A DNA stretch of 64,000 nucleotides from Arthrobacter hankyongi (GCF_022012395.1 NZ_JAKLTQ010000001.1:62001-126000), one strand, 5' to 3'. Positions 32,897 through 44,467 are shown, counted from the first letter of the stretch. Program-made: numbers and translations. The notes: generated by a model from the sequence alone, not told the origin.

Positions 32897-35812
32897 TTAG
32901 ACGCGCGGCTTCTCGCGCATCTCGTAGGTTTCGATCATGTCGCCTTCCCTCAGGTCGTTGAACGAACCGAGGCCGATGCCGCACTCGAAGCCCTCGCGGA
33001 CCTCGGTCGCGTCGTCCTTGAACCGCTTGAGCGACTCGACGGTGAGGTTCTCACCGATGATGTTGCCGTCGCGGCTGACACGCGCCTTGGAGTTACGGCG
33101 GATGGTGCCCGAGCGCACGATGGAACCGGCGATGTTTCCGAACTTGGACGACCGGAAGATTTCGCGGACCTCGGCGGTACCGAGCTGCGCTTCCTCGTAC
33201 TCCGGCTTCAGCATGCCCTTCAGCGCCAGTTCGATGTCATCGATGGCGGCGTAGATGACCGAGTAGAAGCGCATGTCAACGCCTTCGCGGTCGGCCAGTT
33301 CGGCCACCCGCTCGGCCGGCTTGACGTTGAAGCCGATGATGATCGCGTTGTCCACGGTCGCCAGGTTGACGTCGTTCTGGGTGATCGCACCGACACCGCG
33401 GTGGATGACGCGCAGCTGGACATCCTCGCCGACGTCGATCTTGAGCAGCGAGTCCTCCAGCGCTTCGACGGCACCGGACACGTCGCCCTTGAGGATGAGG
33501 TTGAGCGTGTCCACCTTGCCCTCGGCCACGGCCTTGTCGAAGTCCTCGAGGCTGATCCGCTTGCGGCGCTTGGCCAGGGCCGCGTTGCGGTCGGCAGCTT
33601 CGCGCTTTTCGGCAATCTGCCGGGCGGTGCGCTCATCGTCGGTCACCAGGAAGGTATCGCCGGCCCGCGGCACGGTGGACAGGCCCAGGACCTGCACCGG
33701 ACGCGACGGCTCGGCGGCCTCAACGGTTTCGCCGTTCTCATCGAACATGGCACGGACACGGCCGTGGGCGACACCGGCGACGATGGCGTCCCCGACGTGC
33801 AGGGTGCCGGACTGCACCAGCACCGTGGCCACGGCGCCGCGGCCCTTGTCCAGGTTCGCTTCGATGGCGATACCGCGGGCGTCCTTGTTCGGATTGGCCC
33901 GCAGGTCGAGGGCGGCGTCGGCAGTCAGCAGCACCGCCGAGAGCAGCTCGTCGATGTTCTGGTGCTGGCGTGCGGAGACGTCCACGAACATCGTGTCGCC
34001 GCCGTACTCTTCCGGAACCAGGCCGTACTCGGTCAGCTGGCCGCGGATCTTGTCCGGGTTGGCGCCTTCCTTGTCGATCTTGTTCACGGCCACCACGATC
34101 GGCACACCCGCGGCCTGGGCGTGGTTCAGCGCCTCGACCGTCTGCGGCATCACGCCGTCGTCCGCGGCCACCACCAGGATGGCGATGTCCGTGACCTTGG
34201 CGCCACGGGCACGCATGGCGGTGAACGCCTCGTGGCCCGGGGTATCGATGAAGGTGATCCTGCGCTGCCGGTTGTCGTGCTCGAAACCGATCTGGTAGGC
34301 ACCGATGTGCTGGGTAATGCCGCCGTGCTCGCCCTCGACAACATTGGAGTTGCGGATGGCGTCCAGCAGGCGGGTCTTACCGTGGTCGACGTGGCCCATG
34401 ACCGTGACCACGGCGGGACGCTTCTCCAGCTCAGCGTCGCCCTCGGCCTCGAGTTCGGCCTCCAGGTCGATGTCGAAGGAGTCAAGCAGCTCGCGCTCCT
34501 CGTCCTCCGGCGAGACAACCTGGATCTTGTAGCCCAGTTCCTCGCCGAGGAGCTGGAAGGTGTCCTCGTCCAGGGACTGGGTGGCAGTGGCCATTTCGCC
34601 CAGGTGGAACAGCACGGTGACCAGCGCGGCCGGGTTGGCCTCGATCTTGTCCGCGAAGTCCGTGATGGACGAGCCGCGGCGCAGCCGGATGACGGTGTTG
34701 CCGTCACCGCGGGGAACGCTCACGCCGCCCAGCGACGGTGCGCTCATCTGCTCCAGTTCCTGGCGCTTGGCGCGCTTGGACTTGCGCTGCTTGCCGCGGC
34801 CGGCGCCTCCCTTGCCGAAGGCACCCTGGGTACCGCCGCGACCGCGGCCGCCCTTGCCGAAGCCACCGCCGGCGGGAGCACCGCCGCCGGCACCGGGTGC
34901 GCCGCCGGGCCGGCCTGCGCCGCCCGGACGTCCGGGAGCGCCGGGGCGTCCGGCCGGAGCGGGACGCTCGGTGCGGTTAGGCATCATGCCCGGATTCGGG
35001 CGCGGACCACCCGGCCGTGCGGCCGCCGGTCGCGGAGCGCCGGGACGCGGGGCACCCGGACGCGGCGCGCCGGGACGGGGACCGCCCTGGCCTGCAGCCG
35101 GACGCGGACCGCCCTGGCCTGCAGCCGGACGCGGACCGCCCTGGCCCGGAACACCGGGGCGCGGGCCGCCGTCGCGGGATCCACCCGGACGGGGCATGCC
35201 CTGGGACGAGGCGAAGGGGTTGTTGCCCGGACGCGGTGCCCGGTCGCCGTCGCCGCGGCCCGAACGGGGCATGCCCTGGGACGTTGCGAAGGGGTTGTTG
35301 CCCGGACGGGGACCGCCCGGACGGGGCGCCTGGCCACCGGGACGGGGCGCGGCCGAGCCCGGCTTGGCCGGCGCAGCAGCGGGCCTGGCCGGGGAGGGTG
35401 CGGCCGGAGCCTGCACGGCAGCGGGCCTCGCCGGTGCCGGAGTAGCCGGCTTCGCTTCGGCAGCCGGAGCTGCCGGGGCGGGGGCAGCCGGAGCTGCGGG
35501 GGCCGGTGCAGCCGGAGTTGCGGAGGCTGCCGGGGCTTCCGGAGCCGGTGCAACCGGAGCGGAAGCTGCCGGAGCTGCGGGTCGGGCGCCGGGCTTCGGC
35601 CCCGCCGGAGCCGGCCGCTGGGCAGCCTGGGGCGCCGCGGCGGACTTGGACTGGCCGGAGGGGTAGGCGTCGCGAAGCTTCTTCACGACGGGCGCTTCAA
35701 TGGTAGACGAGGCAGAGCGGACGAATTCGCCCAGCTCCTGCAGTTTGGCAACTGCGTCTTTAGAGGTAATACCGAGCTCCTTGGCGAGCTCGTGTACGCG
35801 GACCTTGGCCAC
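32897..35812 (-). CDS. infB: Translation initiation factor IF-2
   Basis: GTPase that places initiator tRNA on the 30S subunit. The GTG at 35812 has AGGAG upstream. The 971-residue protein has an N-terminal IF2N domain ([18 protein letters not shown]), a second IF2N near 385, and between them a 300-residue Pro/Ala/Gly/Arg-rich linker. The GTPase domain starts with GHVDHGKT (about 470-477), then DTPGHEAF and NKID, followed by the usual domains II, III and the fMet-tRNA-binding C-terminus. The basic linker is longer than in most bacteria and contains 27-bp DNA repeats. Confidence 0.97.
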   Translation of the reverse strand: MAKVRVHELAKELGITSKDAVAKLQELGEFVRSASSTIEAPVVKKLRDAYPSGQSKSAAAPQAAQRPAPAGPKPGARPAAPAASAPVAPAPEAPAASATPAAPAPAAPAAPAPAAPAAEAKPATPAPARPAAVQAPAAPSPARPAAAPAKPGSAAPRPGGQAPRPGGPRPGNNPFATSQGMPRSGRGDGDRAPRPGNNPFASSQGMPRPGGSRDGGPRPGVPGQGGPRPAAGQGGPRPAAGQGGPRPGAPRPGAPRPGAPRPAAARPGGPRPNPGMMPNRTERPAPAGRPGAPGRPGGAGRPGGAPGAGGGAPAGGGFGKGGRGRGGTQGAFGKGGAGRGKQRKSKRAKRQELEQMSAPSLGGVSVPRGDGNTVIRLRRGSSITDFADKIEANPAALVTVLFHLGEMATATQSLDEDTFQLLGEELGYKIQVVSPEDEERELLDSFDIDLEAELEAEGDAELEKRPAVVTVMGHVDHGKTRLLDAIRNSNVVEGEHGGITQHIGAYQIGFEHDNRQRRITFIDTPGHEAFTAMRARGAKVTDIAILVVAADDGVMPQTVEALNHAQAAGVPIVVAVNKIDKEGANPDKIRGQLTEYGLVPEEYGGDTMFVDVSARQHQNIDELLSAVLLTADAALDLRANPNKDARGIAIEANLDKGRGAVATVLVQSGTLHVGDAIVAGVAHGRVRAMFDENGETVEAAEPSRPVQVLGLSTVPRAGDTFLVTDDERTARQIAEKREAADRNAALAKRRKRISLEDFDKAVAEGKVDTLNLILKGDVSGAVEALEDSLLKIDVGEDVQLRVIHRGVGAITQNDVNLATVDNAIIIGFNVKPAERVAELADREGVDMRFYSVIYAAIDDIELALKGMLKPEYEEAQLGTAEVREIFRSSKFGNIAGSIVRSGTIRRNSKARVSRDGNIIGENLTVESLKRFKDDATEVREGFECGIGLGSFNDLREGDMIETYEMREKPRV
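35079..35150 (-). repeat. 27-bp tandem repeats in the infB linker
   Basis: Two exact copies of a 27-bp unit start at 35079 and 35106, and a partial third starts at 35133. They encode repeated [10 protein letters not shown] looser 100-bp repeat in the same linker (about 35190-35310) encodes NNPFA-S/T-SQGMPR twice. Copy number could vary between strains. Confidence 0.75.
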
Positions 35813-35953
35813 ATTTCTCCTGTCTCGGTCGCACCGAGGCAGGCCTGCCGGGTACGAACCGTCTAATTCTTACTGCGGCCAGGTACGGCGTGCATTTGGC
35901 ACACCACAGTCCGGCCGTGGGCGACGCACAACAGATTTGTCATCGTTGGGCGC

Positions 35954-36310
35954 TCATCGCTTGGCACTCATCGGGTTTCCATCGGTTTTCTGACCCGCTT
36001 TCAGGTTGGATGTTGATTGTGCGTGGAAGTAGCCTTCCACGGCCCGGCTGTCGACATTGGCCCGAAAGGCCCTGCCGAACGCCCGCCGCTTTACGGCCAA
36101 CGCCATGCAGTCCGGATCGGGATGCAGCCACGCGCCCCGGCCGGGCAGTCGGCGGCCTTCGTCCACGACGACGGCGCTGACGCCGTCCGCCGCTGAGACT
36201 ACCAGCCGCAGCAAATCGGCCTGGCTGTCCCGGCGCCGGCAACCAATGCAGGTCCGCTGCGGCGGTGCCGCAGGCCGGACCGGTTCCTGCGCGTCGGGAA
36301 AGTTGGCCAC
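35954..36310 (-). CDS. ylxR: YlxR family RNA-binding protein
   Basis: 118 residues from a GTG at 36310. The YlxR signature [12 protein letters not shown] is at about 18-29, followed by [21 protein letters not shown] and RRAFGRAFR. The position between nusA and infB is diagnostic. The longer frame to 36373 would overlap nusA and adds residues foreign to the family. TAGAAT ends four bases before the GTG and there is no ribosome-binding site, so a leaderless start is possible. YlxR proteins bind RNA and have been linked to RNase P. Confidence 0.88.
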   Translation of the reverse strand: MANFPDAQEPVRPAAPPQRTCIGCRRRDSQADLLRLVVSAADGVSAVVVDEGRRLPGRGAWLHPDPDCMALAVKRRAFGRAFRANVDSRAVEGYFHAQSTSNLKAGQKTDGNPMSAKR

Positions 36311-36369
36311 AGTTATTCTACCGCCTCCAGCGCCCCGGCCACGAACCGGCCCGAATCCCGTGTCCCGGA

Positions 36370-37347
36370 TCAACTCCGGGCGGCCGCGGCATCGGAAACA
36401 ATATCGATCCGCCAGCCGGTCAGCTTCGCGGCCAGCCGGGCGTTCTGCCCTTCCTTGCCGATCGCCAGGGACAGCTGGTAATCCGGCACCACCACGCGGG
36501 CAGAACGGGCATCCGGGTCCGTGATGGTCACGGATGTGACCCGCGAGGGCGAGAGCGCATTGGCGATGAAACTGGCCGGGTCCTCGCTGTAATCCACGAT
36601 GTCGATCTTCTCGTCGTTCAGTTCGGTCATCACGGCACGTACGCGCGAACCCATTTCACCGATGCAGGCGCCCTTGGCATTGAGCCCGGGCACCTTGGCA
36701 CGCACCGCAATCTTGGTACGGTGCCCGGCCTCGCGCGCCAGCGCCACGATCTCCACGGAGTTGTCCGCGATCTCGGGCACCTCCAGCTCGAAAAGCTTGC
36801 GCACCAGCCCCGGGTGGGAGCGGGAGAGCGTAATCGAGGGCCCCTTCATCCCGCGGTGCACATCCACCACATAGGCCCGCAGCCGGGTGCCGTGCCGGTA
36901 GTTCTCGCCCGGAACCTGTTCCGGCGGCGGCAGCAGCGCCTCCACGGTGCCCAGGTCCACCTGGACCATGTTGGGATTGTGACCCTGCTGGATCAGCCCC
37001 GAGACCAGTTCGCCCTCCTTGCCGCGGAATGCGCCGAGCACATTGTCGTCCTCGGCATCGCGCAGGCGCTGCAGGATGATCTGGCGGGCAGTGGACGCGG
37101 CGATCCGGCCGAAACCGTTCGGCGTGTCGTCGAATTCGCCCACCACGGTCCCGTCCTCGTCGATTTCCGAGGCCCAGATGGTCACATGCCCGCTCTTGCG
37201 GTCCAGTTCGGCGCGGGCCTGCTGGATGGAGCCGGGAGTCTTGTGGTAGGCCATCAGCAGGGCCTGCTCGATGGTGGGAATGAGCAGGTCCAGGGGAATC
37301 TCACGTTCGCGTTCCAGCAACCGCAGCGCGCTCATGTCGATGTCCAT
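36370..37347 (-). CDS. nusA: Transcription termination/antitermination factor NusA
   Basis: Binds RNA polymerase and nascent RNA. The ATG at 37347 has GGAGG upstream and begins [18 protein letters not shown]. The 325-residue protein has the N-terminal polymerase-binding domain, the S1 domain (about 125-195), and two KH domains ([18 protein letters not shown] and [19 protein letters not shown]). The acidic repeats found at the end of the E. coli protein are absent, as is normal in actinobacteria. It begins 1 bp after the rimP stop. Confidence 0.97.
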   Translation of the reverse strand: MDIDMSALRLLEREREIPLDLLIPTIEQALLMAYHKTPGSIQQARAELDRKSGHVTIWASEIDEDGTVVGEFDDTPNGFGRIAASTARQIILQRLRDAEDDNVLGAFRGKEGELVSGLIQQGHNPNMVQVDLGTVEALLPPPEQVPGENYRHGTRLRAYVVDVHRGMKGPSITLSRSHPGLVRKLFELEVPEIADNSVEIVALAREAGHRTKIAVRAKVPGLNAKGACIGEMGSRVRAVMTELNDEKIDIVDYSEDPASFIANALSPSRVTSVTITDPDARSARVVVPDYQLSLAIGKEGQNARLAAKLTGWRIDIVSDAAAARS

Positions 37348-37348
37348 G

Positions 37349-37972
37349 TCAGGCCTCCTCGTTCTTAAGTTCCGCTGCGGCAGCATGTTCGTCGGCTGCG
37401 GCCGGTTCCTCGTCCAAATGGGTGAATTCTATTTCCACTTTGCCCGACCGGATGTTGTCGAACGACAAGCGCAGCGGGTCCCCCGCCTTGGGCTTGGTTC
37501 CCTTCTTGGCGGGCAGTTCCGGGCGCACGGTCACGTCGTCGTCCGTGACGGACAGCACCCTGCCGGTCACGTCGTCGCCCTGCCGCAGGCGCACCTTCAC
37601 CTTGCGGCCGAGGTTGCGGCGCCAGTGCCGCGGCTCGGTCAGCGGCCGGCCCACGCCGGGCGAGGAAACTTCAAGCTCGTAGGGCCGGCCGGTGTCCGCC
37701 GGATCGGCGTCCAGGGCCAGGGACAGGGTCCGGGAGACATCGGAGATCAGGTCCAGGCTCACCCCGCCGGTCTGGTCCTCGGGCAGGTCCACAGTCACGT
37801 GCAGCGTGCGCTGCGAACCGGCGATGCGCACTTCCACGCCCTCAAGGTACAGATTGCTGGCAGCCACCGTGGGCCGCAGGTATTCTTCCAGCCGGGCGGC
37901 TTCCGCCTGGATCTCGGTACCGGATGGCCTCCCGGATTTGAACATGCCGGAATGATCGGGCCGATCCGCCAT
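37349..37972 (-). CDS. rimP: Ribosome maturation factor RimP
   Basis: Needed for 30S subunit maturation. The 207-residue protein has [18 protein letters not shown], the core [15 protein letters not shown], and a C-terminal SH3-like domain ([12 protein letters not shown]). The ATG follows GGGAGG. It opens the rimP-nusA-ylxR-infB unit. The C-terminal 20 residues are an acidic Ala/Glu tail. The 113-bp spacer to the divergent DUF4439 gene contains the AT-rich stretch GTAGCTAC and a possible TTGTCG -35. Confidence 0.95.
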   Translation of the reverse strand: MADRPDHSGMFKSGRPSGTEIQAEAARLEEYLRPTVAASNLYLEGVEVRIAGSQRTLHVTVDLPEDQTGGVSLDLISDVSRTLSLALDADPADTGRPYELEVSSPGVGRPLTEPRHWRRNLGRKVKVRLRQGDDVTGRVLSVTDDDVTVRPELPAKKGTKPKAGDPLRLSFDNIRSGKVEIEFTHLDEEPAAADEHAAAAELKNEEA

Positions 37973-38085
37973 AGCTTCCTCCCGCTAGATAAAGATGTAG
38001 CTACTACATTAGCGACAATCCTGTGCCGCCGTGGCACGGGTGTCCGGATGCGGAAGCACCGGAGCCCGTGACATGATCGACTGTT

Positions 38086-39276
38086 GTGAATTCGAGAGCA
38101 AGGCAGAGGACCCGGCCACAGGCGGGCCCGGGGGCAGCGCCGCGGGCAAAAGACAGCCGACCCACCGGGGCCGCGCGGGCCGCCGGCCGGACCGCCCTGT
38201 TGCTGCTCGCCGCTGCGCTGGTGGTCGGTACCGGCACGATCGTCACCAAGCCCGGTGCGGGCTCCGGTCCGCAGGACACCACCGAACAGGCCAGGCTTCA
38301 AGCCGCCGCGCAGCTGCAGTCGCTGGCTGGCGACTTCGAGGTCCTGGCCGCGGCCCGCGGCGGGGACATCCTGGCGGACACCGCCGCGCTGCTCGCCAGC
38401 CAGACCCGGCTGCTCGGACCGGCCCCGGACCAAGCCACCCCCGCGCCGTCGGGCATATCGGCGCCGTCGGACGCCTCAACGCCATCAGGCGCCTCAGCAC
38501 CGTCGGGCGCCTCAACACCGTCGGGCGCAGCCACGCCGGGCGGTGCGGCGGCCAGCGTGGGCCTGGGCGAATCCACCCGCCGGCTCGCCGTCGTCTCCCG
38601 GTCCCTGCTCAGCACCGCCCAGGACGTGGAACCGGGCCTGGCCCGGCTGCTCGCCTCGATCGGCGCCGCGGACTACACCCAGGCGGCGCTGCTGCAGCGC
38701 GAAACCGGCACCCCGGCAGAATTGCCTAAACCGTGGCAGTACCCGGGTGGATCCTGGGCGGCCTCGTGCACCGAACCTGGAGACCCGCCCAGCGGGGCGT
38801 CCAGCGAATCCGCCGCACCGACCGGCCGGCCCACCACCCGCGACGCATTGGCCGGCGTCGTGGTCAGCGAACGCAAGCTCGCCTACGTTTACGAAGCCGC
38901 GCTGCCGCGGCTGACCGGCACCGCCCGCGAGGAGGCACGGAAACGCTATCTGCAGCACCGCGCCCTGATCGAGGCCTGGACGGGGGTATCCCGCAGCCTG
39001 TGCGTGCAGCTGCCACCGGCCGAAGCCGCGTATGAACTGCCGGCCCGGCTGGCCACCGCACCGGGCCAGGTGCTGGCGGAGGCCGAAACCGGCGCGGCCG
39101 CCAGCCTCGCCGACCTCGTCGCCTTGAGCGCCGGGGACCTGCGTGCCCGTGCCTGCGCGGACCTGCTCGGCGCCGTCGGCCGGATCGCCGACACTGCCGG
39201 AAATGTCCCGGCGGCGCCCGGACTCGGGTCCGCGGCCGAGCCGGCTGCCACCGGACCGGCCCCGGCGGCCTCCTGA
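38086..39276 (+). CDS. DUF4439 (ferritin-like) secreted or membrane-anchored protein
   Basis: 396 residues from a GTG at 38086. A hydrophilic N-terminus is followed by a membrane/signal segment (about 34-54), a helical region (60-115), a Ser/Pro/Ala linker of five 6-residue repeats (121-150) and a C-terminal all-helical domain (about 250-390) with DALAGVVVSERKLAYVYEAALPRL, the DUF4439 pattern. Metal ligands cannot be confirmed. The domain is found near rimP in many Micrococcales. It ends 20 bp before the convergent permease gene. Confidence 0.7.
   Translation: MNSRARQRTRPQAGPGAAPRAKDSRPTGAARAAGRTALLLLAAALVVGTGTIVTKPGAGSGPQDTTEQARLQAAAQLQSLAGDFEVLAAARGGDILADTAALLASQTRLLGPAPDQATPAPSGISAPSDASTPSGASAPSGASTPSGAATPGGAAASVGLGESTRRLAVVSRSLLSTAQDVEPGLARLLASIGAADYTQAALLQRETGTPAELPKPWQYPGGSWAASCTEPGDPPSGASSESAAPTGRPTTRDALAGVVVSERKLAYVYEAALPRLTGTAREEARKRYLQHRALIEAWTGVSRSLCVQLPPAEAAYELPARLATAPGQVLAEAETGAAASLADLVALSAGDLRARACADLLGAVGRIADTAGNVPAAPGLGSAAEPAATGPAPAAS
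38446..38535 (+). repeat. Five 18-bp tandem repeats in the DUF4439 gene
   Basis: Units start at 38446, 38464, 38482, 38500 and 38518 and encode PSGISA, PSDAST, PSGASA, PSGAST and PSGAAT. They form a flexible linker and are likely to vary in number. Confidence 0.85.
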
Positions 39277-39295
39277 CCGCGGCTGCGGAGCGGGC

Positions 39296-40096
39296 TTACG
39301 AACCGGACAGGTTCTCCTGCAGCACGTCGTAGCCAAGCTTGAGGATCAGGACTGCCACCACCATCAGGAAGACGATCCGCACGAACCTGCTGCCCTTGCT
39401 GATTGCCGTCCGCGCGCCCAGATAGCCGCCGGCCATGTTGGCTGCCCCCAGCACCAGCCCCAGGCCCCACAGCACGGCACCGTGGGGCAGGAAGAACAGC
39501 AGCGCACCCAGGTTGGTGGCCAGGTTGACGATCTTGGCCTTGGCGCTGGCGGCCAGGAAGCTGTAGCCCAGCAGTCCCACCATGGCGATCACCAGGAAGG
39601 AACCGGTGCCCGGGCCGATCAGCCCGTCGTAGAAGCCAATCACCAGCCCGATGCCGGCTGCGGCGCCGAAGTGGCGGACCCCGGTGTAGCGCAACCGGGT
39701 GAGTGTGCCGGCCGTGGGGTGCAGCGCGGTGAAGATGGCGACTGCGGCCAGGGCGGCGATGATCACTGGTTTGAAGACCGCCGCGGGCAGCGACGTGGCC
39801 ACGATCGCCCCGCAGAAACTGCCCGCCAGTGCCACCCCGGCCATCGGCAGCGCCGTCTTCAGGTCGGGGTGCACCCGGCGGGAGTAGGTCACCGCGCTGG
39901 TGGTGGTGCCGAAGATGGAGCCCATCTTGTTGGTCGCCAGGGCCTGCACCGGGCTGATCCCCGGCACCAGCAGCAGCGCGGGCAGCTGGATCAGGCCGCC
40001 GCCGCCCACCACCGCGTCCACCCAGCCGGCGCAAAAGCCCGCCACGATCACCAGGATGATCGTGGCGGGCACTAAGTGCTCGAGTCCGGAAATCAC
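39296..40096 (-). CDS. TauE/SafE (TSUP, DUF81) family membrane permease
   Basis: 266 residues with about eight membrane segments and two copies of the family motif: [20 protein letters not shown] (20-39) and [16 protein letters not shown] (about 154-169). The family exports or imports small anions such as sulfite, sulfonates or organic acids; the substrate is not determined. The GTG start overlaps the proS stop (GTGA), so it is translated with proS. Confidence 0.88.
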   Translation of the reverse strand: MISGLEHLVPATIILVIVAGFCAGWVDAVVGGGGLIQLPALLLVPGISPVQALATNKMGSIFGTTTSAVTYSRRVHPDLKTALPMAGVALAGSFCGAIVATSLPAAVFKPVIIAALAAVAIFTALHPTAGTLTRLRYTGVRHFGAAAGIGLVIGFYDGLIGPGTGSFLVIAMVGLLGYSFLAASAKAKIVNLATNLGALLFFLPHGAVLWGLGLVLGAANMAGGYLGARTAISKGSRFVRIVFLMVVAVLILKLGYDVLQENLSGS

Positions 40097-41892
40097 TTCC
40101 CTGCCAGCGCGGCCACGTGGGCCACGGCGGCATCCAGGGCCACGTTTTCCGCTTCGCCGGTGGCACGGTCCTTGACCTCGACGACGCCGTCGGCCAGCCC
40201 GCGGCCGACCACCACGATGGTGGGGACGCCGAGCAGCTCGGCATCACCGAACTTCACGCCCGGGGAGACCTTGGGACGGTCGTCGTAGATGACCTCCAGC
40301 CCGGCGGTTTCCAGCTCGCCGGCCAGCTTCGCGGCGGCGTCGAAGATCTCCGTGCCGCGGCCGGTGGCCACCACGTGCACATCCGCCGGGGCGACGTTGC
40401 GCGGCCAGACCAGACCCTTGTCGTCATGGTTGGATTCGGCCAGCGCCGCCACCGCACGGGTGACGCCCACGCCGTAGGAGCCCATGGTGACGGTGGCCAG
40501 CTTGCCGTTGGCATCCAGCACCTGCAGGCCCAGGGCCTCGGCGTACTTGCGGCCGAGCTGGAAGATGTGCCCCATTTCGATGCCGCGGGCAGCCTCCAGC
40601 GGTCCGGAGCCGTCCGGGGCCTCGTCCCCGGCGCGCACCTCGGTCGCCTCGATCACGCCGTCCCAGCCGAAGTCGCGGCCGGCGACAAGGCCGAAAACGT
40701 GCTTGCCGTCCACATTGGCCCCGGTGATCCAGGCGGTGCCGGCAACCACCCGCGGGTCCACCAGGTAGGTCAGGCCGGTCTTGCCGGTGCTGCCCAGCAC
40801 CGCGGCGTCCACCGACTCGCCCGGGCCGATGTAGCCCTTGACCAGGCCGGGGTGCTTCTTCAGGTCCTCCTCGCCGGCGGCCTCGATGCCCAGTTCGCCG
40901 CCGACCGGCAGGTGGGCGGCGATGTTCGCCTCCACCCGCTTGAGGTCCACGGCACGGTCCCCCGGCACACCGATGACCACGAGCTGGCGCTCTCCGGTGG
41001 GCAGGTCCACGGCCAGCACCACGTTCTTGAGCGTGTCCGCGGCGGTCCAGGTCCGGTCCGGCCGCGGGGCCAGCCGGTTGGCTGCCTCGACCAGGGTGTC
41101 GATGGTCGGGGTGTCCGGGGTGTCCTTGACCTCGGCCGCCGGGGCATCGGTGTAGTCGATCTCCGCCGGCACCACCGTGGTCACGGCCTCGACATTGGCG
41201 GCGTACCCGCCGGCCGAGCGCACGAAGGTGTCCTCGCCCACCTCGGTCGGATGCAGGAACTCCTCGCTCTTGGACCCGCCCATCGCGCCGGCGGTGGCCT
41301 TGACCGGGATGACCTCCAGGCCCAGGCGGTCGAAGATCTTCAGGTACGCCTCGCGGTGGGCCGCGTAGCTGGCGTCCAGCCCGGCGTCGTCGACATCGAA
41401 GGAGTAGGAATCCTTCATGATGAACTCGCGTCCGCGCAGCAGCCCGGCCCGCGGCCGGGCTTCGTCCCGGTACTTGGTCTGGATCTGGTACAGCATCACG
41501 GGCAAGTCCTTGTAGGACGAGTACAGGTCCTTCACCAGCAGGGTGAACATTTCCTCGTGCGTGGGCGCCAGCAGGTAGTCCGCGCCCTTGCGGTCCTTGA
41601 GCCGGAAAATGCCCTCACCGTATTCGGTCCAGCGGTTGGTGGCCTCATAGGGTTCCTTCGGCAGCAGCGCCGGGAAGTGCACCTCCTGGGCCCCGATGGC
41701 GGCCATTTCCTCGCGGATGATCGCCTCCACCTTGCCCAGCACGCGCAGGCCCATCGGCAGCCAGGAGTAGATGCCCGGCGCGGCACGGCGGATATAGCCG
41801 GCCCGGACCAGCAGCTTGTGGCTGGCCACCTCCGCGTCGACGGGATCTTCACGCAGGGTGCGCAGGAACAGGGTGGAAAGTCGAAGGACCAC
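40093..41892 (-). CDS. proS: Prolyl-tRNA synthetase, bacterial type
   Basis: Class II synthetase of 599 residues. Motif 2 reads [18 protein letters not shown], followed by MKDSYSFD; the YbaK-type editing insertion lies at about 230-390; motif 3 GSYGVGVTR precedes the anticodon-binding domain. The start is a GTG at 41892 with [17 protein letters not shown], the typical N-terminus. The upstream spacer (41893-41978) contains TTGGATACT, a possible -10 region. Confidence 0.98.
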   Translation of the reverse strand: MVLRLSTLFLRTLREDPVDAEVASHKLLVRAGYIRRAAPGIYSWLPMGLRVLGKVEAIIREEMAAIGAQEVHFPALLPKEPYEATNRWTEYGEGIFRLKDRKGADYLLAPTHEEMFTLLVKDLYSSYKDLPVMLYQIQTKYRDEARPRAGLLRGREFIMKDSYSFDVDDAGLDASYAAHREAYLKIFDRLGLEVIPVKATAGAMGGSKSEEFLHPTEVGEDTFVRSAGGYAANVEAVTTVVPAEIDYTDAPAAEVKDTPDTPTIDTLVEAANRLAPRPDRTWTAADTLKNVVLAVDLPTGERQLVVIGVPGDRAVDLKRVEANIAAHLPVGGELGIEAAGEEDLKKHPGLVKGYIGPGESVDAAVLGSTGKTGLTYLVDPRVVAGTAWITGANVDGKHVFGLVAGRDFGWDGVIEATEVRAGDEAPDGSGPLEAARGIEMGHIFQLGRKYAEALGLQVLDANGKLATVTMGSYGVGVTRAVAALAESNHDDKGLVWPRNVAPADVHVVATGRGTEIFDAAAKLAGELETAGLEVIYDDRPKVSPGVKFGDAELLGVPTIVVVGRGLADGVVEVKDRATGEAENVALDAAVAHVAALAGK

Positions 41893-41978
41893 GCTTGGAA
41901 TCCGTTTCTTGGGTGGGTTGGCGGCAGGAATCAGTATCCAATCCTACGGTCCGCCGCAGGCTGGAGGGGAATCGCAGG

Positions 41979-42896
41979 CTAGAAGAGAATCGTCGCGAAG
42001 GTGCCGACCTGCTCGAAGCCCACGCGCCGGTAGGCGGCCATCGCCCGGTGGTTGTAGTCGTTGACGTACAGGCTCGCCACCGGGGCAAAGCGGCGGGAGA
42101 GTTCGACGACGGCGGCCATGTAGGCGGCGGCGCGGCCCTGGCCGCGGTGGGCCGGGTTCATCCAGACACCCTGGATCTGGACGGCGTCGGCCGAGACATT
42201 GCCCAGCTCGGCCTTGAAGACCACCTCGCCCTCCGCATCCCGGTACAACACCGAGTGGCCGTGTTCGATCAGCGACTTCACCCGGTGCCGGTAGTGCTGC
42301 CCGCCGCCGGCGAGCGGGGAATAGCCCACTTCTTCCTCGAACATGGCCACGCAGGCCGGGACCAGTGCGTCCAGGTCCTCCGGCGTCGAAAAGCGCAGGG
42401 ACGGATCCGGCTCCACTGCCGGTGTCCCGCGCAGCTCCATCAGCGGCTGGTCGGGCCGGACGTCGAAGGGGTCGGCGCTGCTGTGCTGCAGTGTGGACCA
42501 GATGCCCAGCACGCCCTCAGCCGGACCGAAAATGGAGGAGACGTGGCGGTTCGCGGCGGCCAGGTAGGCGCCCATCTGCGCGCCGCGGACGGCGTCCAGG
42601 CCCACCGGGACCACGTTGATGCCGGCCCAGCAGGCAGCCACCAGCGCGCCGTCGTCGAAACAGCCCAGGATCCGTGCCCCGGAGGCGGTGGGGCCGGCGG
42701 TGCCCGCGGCCTCGAGGTGGGCGGCCATGAACACATTGGCCACCGGGTCCGGACGCACCAGGGACCACAGGGCCGCGGTGTCCTCGGCAGTCAGCGGACG
42801 GATGGACCCGCCGGCAGCGTCAACTGCGCCCGCGGCGGGTCCCGCGGGCCTAGCCGACGTTAACCACGGGGCTACCCTGGACAGCATTTTCGCCAT
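41979..42896 (-). CDS. GNAT acetyltransferase with N-terminal DUF4081-like domain
   Basis: 305 residues. The N-terminal half (about 35-140) resembles DUF4081, and the C-terminal half is a GNAT fold with the acetyl-CoA loop [17 protein letters not shown] and [20 protein letters not shown]. The substrate is unknown. The ATG at 42896 lies 47 bp inside ispG; ATG 42887 is an alternative. Gene order ispG-GNAT-proS is common in this family of bacteria. Confidence 0.85.
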   Translation of the reverse strand: MAKMLSRVAPWLTSARPAGPAAGAVDAAGGSIRPLTAEDTAALWSLVRPDPVANVFMAAHLEAAGTAGPTASGARILGCFDDGALVAACWAGINVVPVGLDAVRGAQMGAYLAAANRHVSSIFGPAEGVLGIWSTLQHSSADPFDVRPDQPLMELRGTPAVEPDPSLRFSTPEDLDALVPACVAMFEEEVGYSPLAGGGQHYRHRVKSLIEHGHSVLYRDAEGEVVFKAELGNVSADAVQIQGVWMNPAHRGQGRAAAYMAAVVELSRRFAPVASLYVNDYNHRAMAAYRRVGFEQVGTFATILF

Positions 42897-44016
42897 CGGT
42901 GTTCCCCATTTCCTCCGCTATCCTCATGGCTTCATCAATGAGTGTCTCAACAATCTGGTCCTCGGGGACAGTCTTGATGACTTGGCCCTTCACAAAGATC
43001 TGGCCCTTGCCGTTGCCGGAGGCCACGCCCAGATCCGCCTCCCGGGCTTCCCCGGGACCGTTGACCACGCAGCCCATGACCGCCACTCGCAGCGGAACGG
43101 TCAGGCCCTCCAGCCCCGCAGTGACCTGGTCGGCCAGCGTGTACACGTCCACCTGGGCGCGCCCGCAGGACGGGCAGGAGACAATCTCGAGCTTGCGCGG
43201 GCGCAGGTTCAACGACTGCAGGATCTGGTTGCCCACCTTGACCTCTTCCACCGGCGGTGCCGAGAGGGAGACGCGGATGGTGTCCCCGATGCCCTTCGAC
43301 AGCAGCGCACCGAAGGCAGTGGCGGACTTGATGGTGCCTTGGAAGGCCGGGCCGGCCTCGGTCACGCCCAGATGCAGCGGCCAGTCCCCGCGCTCGGCAA
43401 GCAGCTCGTAGGCCCTGACCATGACCACCGGGTCATTGTGCTTGACCGAGATCTTGAAGTCATGGAAGTCATGCTCCTCGAAGAGCGAGGCCTCCCAGAC
43501 CGCGGATTCCACCAGCGCCTCCGGCGTGGCCTTGCCGTACTTCTGCAGCAGCCGCGGATCCAGCGACCCGGCGTTCACGCCGATCCGCAGGGACACCCCG
43601 GCGTCCTTGGCCGCCTGGGCGATCTCCTTGACCTGGTCATCGAATTTGCGGATATTGCCCGGGTTGACCCGCACCGCGGCACAGCCGGCGTCGATGGCCG
43701 CGAACACGTATTTGGGCTGGAAGTGGATGTCCGCGATGACCGGGATCTTGGACTTCTTCGCGATGATCGGCAGCGCCTCGGCGTCGTCCGCGCTGGGGCA
43801 GGCCACGCGCACGATGTCGCAGCCGGACGCCGTCAGTTCGGCGATCTGCTGCAGCGTGGCGTTGATGTCGGTGGTGGGGGTGGTAGTCATCGACTGCACG
43901 CTCACGGGCGACTCCGAGCCGACCCCCACCGACCCGACCCGGATCTGCCGGGTCTTCCGGCGGGGTGCGAGCACGGGCGGCGGCGCCGCCGGCATTCCAA
44001 GATTGACCGAAGTCAC
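42850..44016 (-). CDS. ispG: (E)-4-hydroxy-3-methylbut-2-enyl-diphosphate synthase
   Basis: Iron-sulfur enzyme of the non-mevalonate isoprenoid pathway. The GTG at 44016 is chosen because GGAGG lies five bases upstream and the product [16 protein letters not shown] matches relatives; an ATG at 44028 is possible. The 388-residue protein has [12 protein letters not shown], the barrel segment ADIHFQPKY, and the [4Fe-4S] ligands in CPSCGR and [10 protein letters not shown]. dxr, from the same pathway, is at 47418-48647. Confidence 0.97.
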   Translation of the reverse strand: MTSVNLGMPAAPPPVLAPRRKTRQIRVGSVGVGSESPVSVQSMTTTPTTDINATLQQIAELTASGCDIVRVACPSADDAEALPIIAKKSKIPVIADIHFQPKYVFAAIDAGCAAVRVNPGNIRKFDDQVKEIAQAAKDAGVSLRIGVNAGSLDPRLLQKYGKATPEALVESAVWEASLFEEHDFHDFKISVKHNDPVVMVRAYELLAERGDWPLHLGVTEAGPAFQGTIKSATAFGALLSKGIGDTIRVSLSAPPVEEVKVGNQILQSLNLRPRKLEIVSCPSCGRAQVDVYTLADQVTAGLEGLTVPLRVAVMGCVVNGPGEAREADLGVASGNGKGQIFVKGQVIKTVPEDQIVETLIDEAMRIAEEMGNTDGENAVQGSPVVNVG

Positions 44017-44066
44017 ATCGTCCTCCATGGGCCTTGCAGGCAGTTAATAATCAGCTTCCATTATCC

Positions 44067-44091
44067 ACCCGCGGGAATCTTCGCCGCGGGT
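44067..44091 (-). terminator. Candidate hairpin between the YciI-like gene and ispG
   Basis: Arms ACCCGCGG (44067-44074) and CCGCGGGT (44084-44091) pair perfectly over 8 bp with a 9-base loop. It lies downstream of the minus-strand YciI-like gene and upstream of ispG. Confidence 0.4.
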
Positions 44092-44131
44092 CCCGCCGCG
44101 AACAAAGCGAGTGGTAGGACGGTGCAACCGG

Positions 44132-44422
44132 CTAGGCGTAGTCGGCGAAGGCCCCGGTGACCGGCTTCCACTCGGTGACCTTCAGGCCCGAAATCAGCTG
44201 GCTGATATTAAACGGATCCTGCTTCAGCTCCTCCAGCAGCGCGGCCTCGGACTCGGCGGTGAAAAGCAGCAGGGCGCCCTCGCCGTCGGCGAACGGACCC
44301 GAAGCCAGCAGCCGGCCGGACTCCACGAAATCGTTCAGCCACGCGCGGTGCGCGGGCCGCTGCTCGTCCCGGCCGGCTTCGGACTCGGGGGCGTAGACGT
44401 ACTCAACGGCAAAAACACTCAT
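44132..44422 (-). CDS. YciI-like protein
   Basis: 96 residues from the ATG at 44422 (GGGGG upstream; the ATG at 44434 lacks a ribosome-binding site). The YciI ferredoxin-like fold is recognised by MSVFAVEYVYAP, RPAHRAWLNDF with the conserved His, and SGRLLASGPFADGEGALLLF with the Asp. Relatives are dehalogenase-like or stress-related; the reaction here is not known. Confidence 0.85.
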   Translation of the reverse strand: MSVFAVEYVYAPESEAGRDEQRPAHRAWLNDFVESGRLLASGPFADGEGALLLFTAESEAALLEELKQDPFNISQLISGLKVTEWKPVTGAFADYA

Positions 44423-44467
44423 GGCCCCCACCATACCAATTGGCCGGCCACGTCCCGCGCGCCGGGG

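Noticed and set aside
33401-35866. Plus-strand frame of 821 codons opposite infB
   Set aside because: Antisense shadow of infB, low-complexity and without domains.
40117-41982. Plus-strand frame of 621 codons opposite proS
   Set aside because: Antisense shadow of proS with no recognisable motif.
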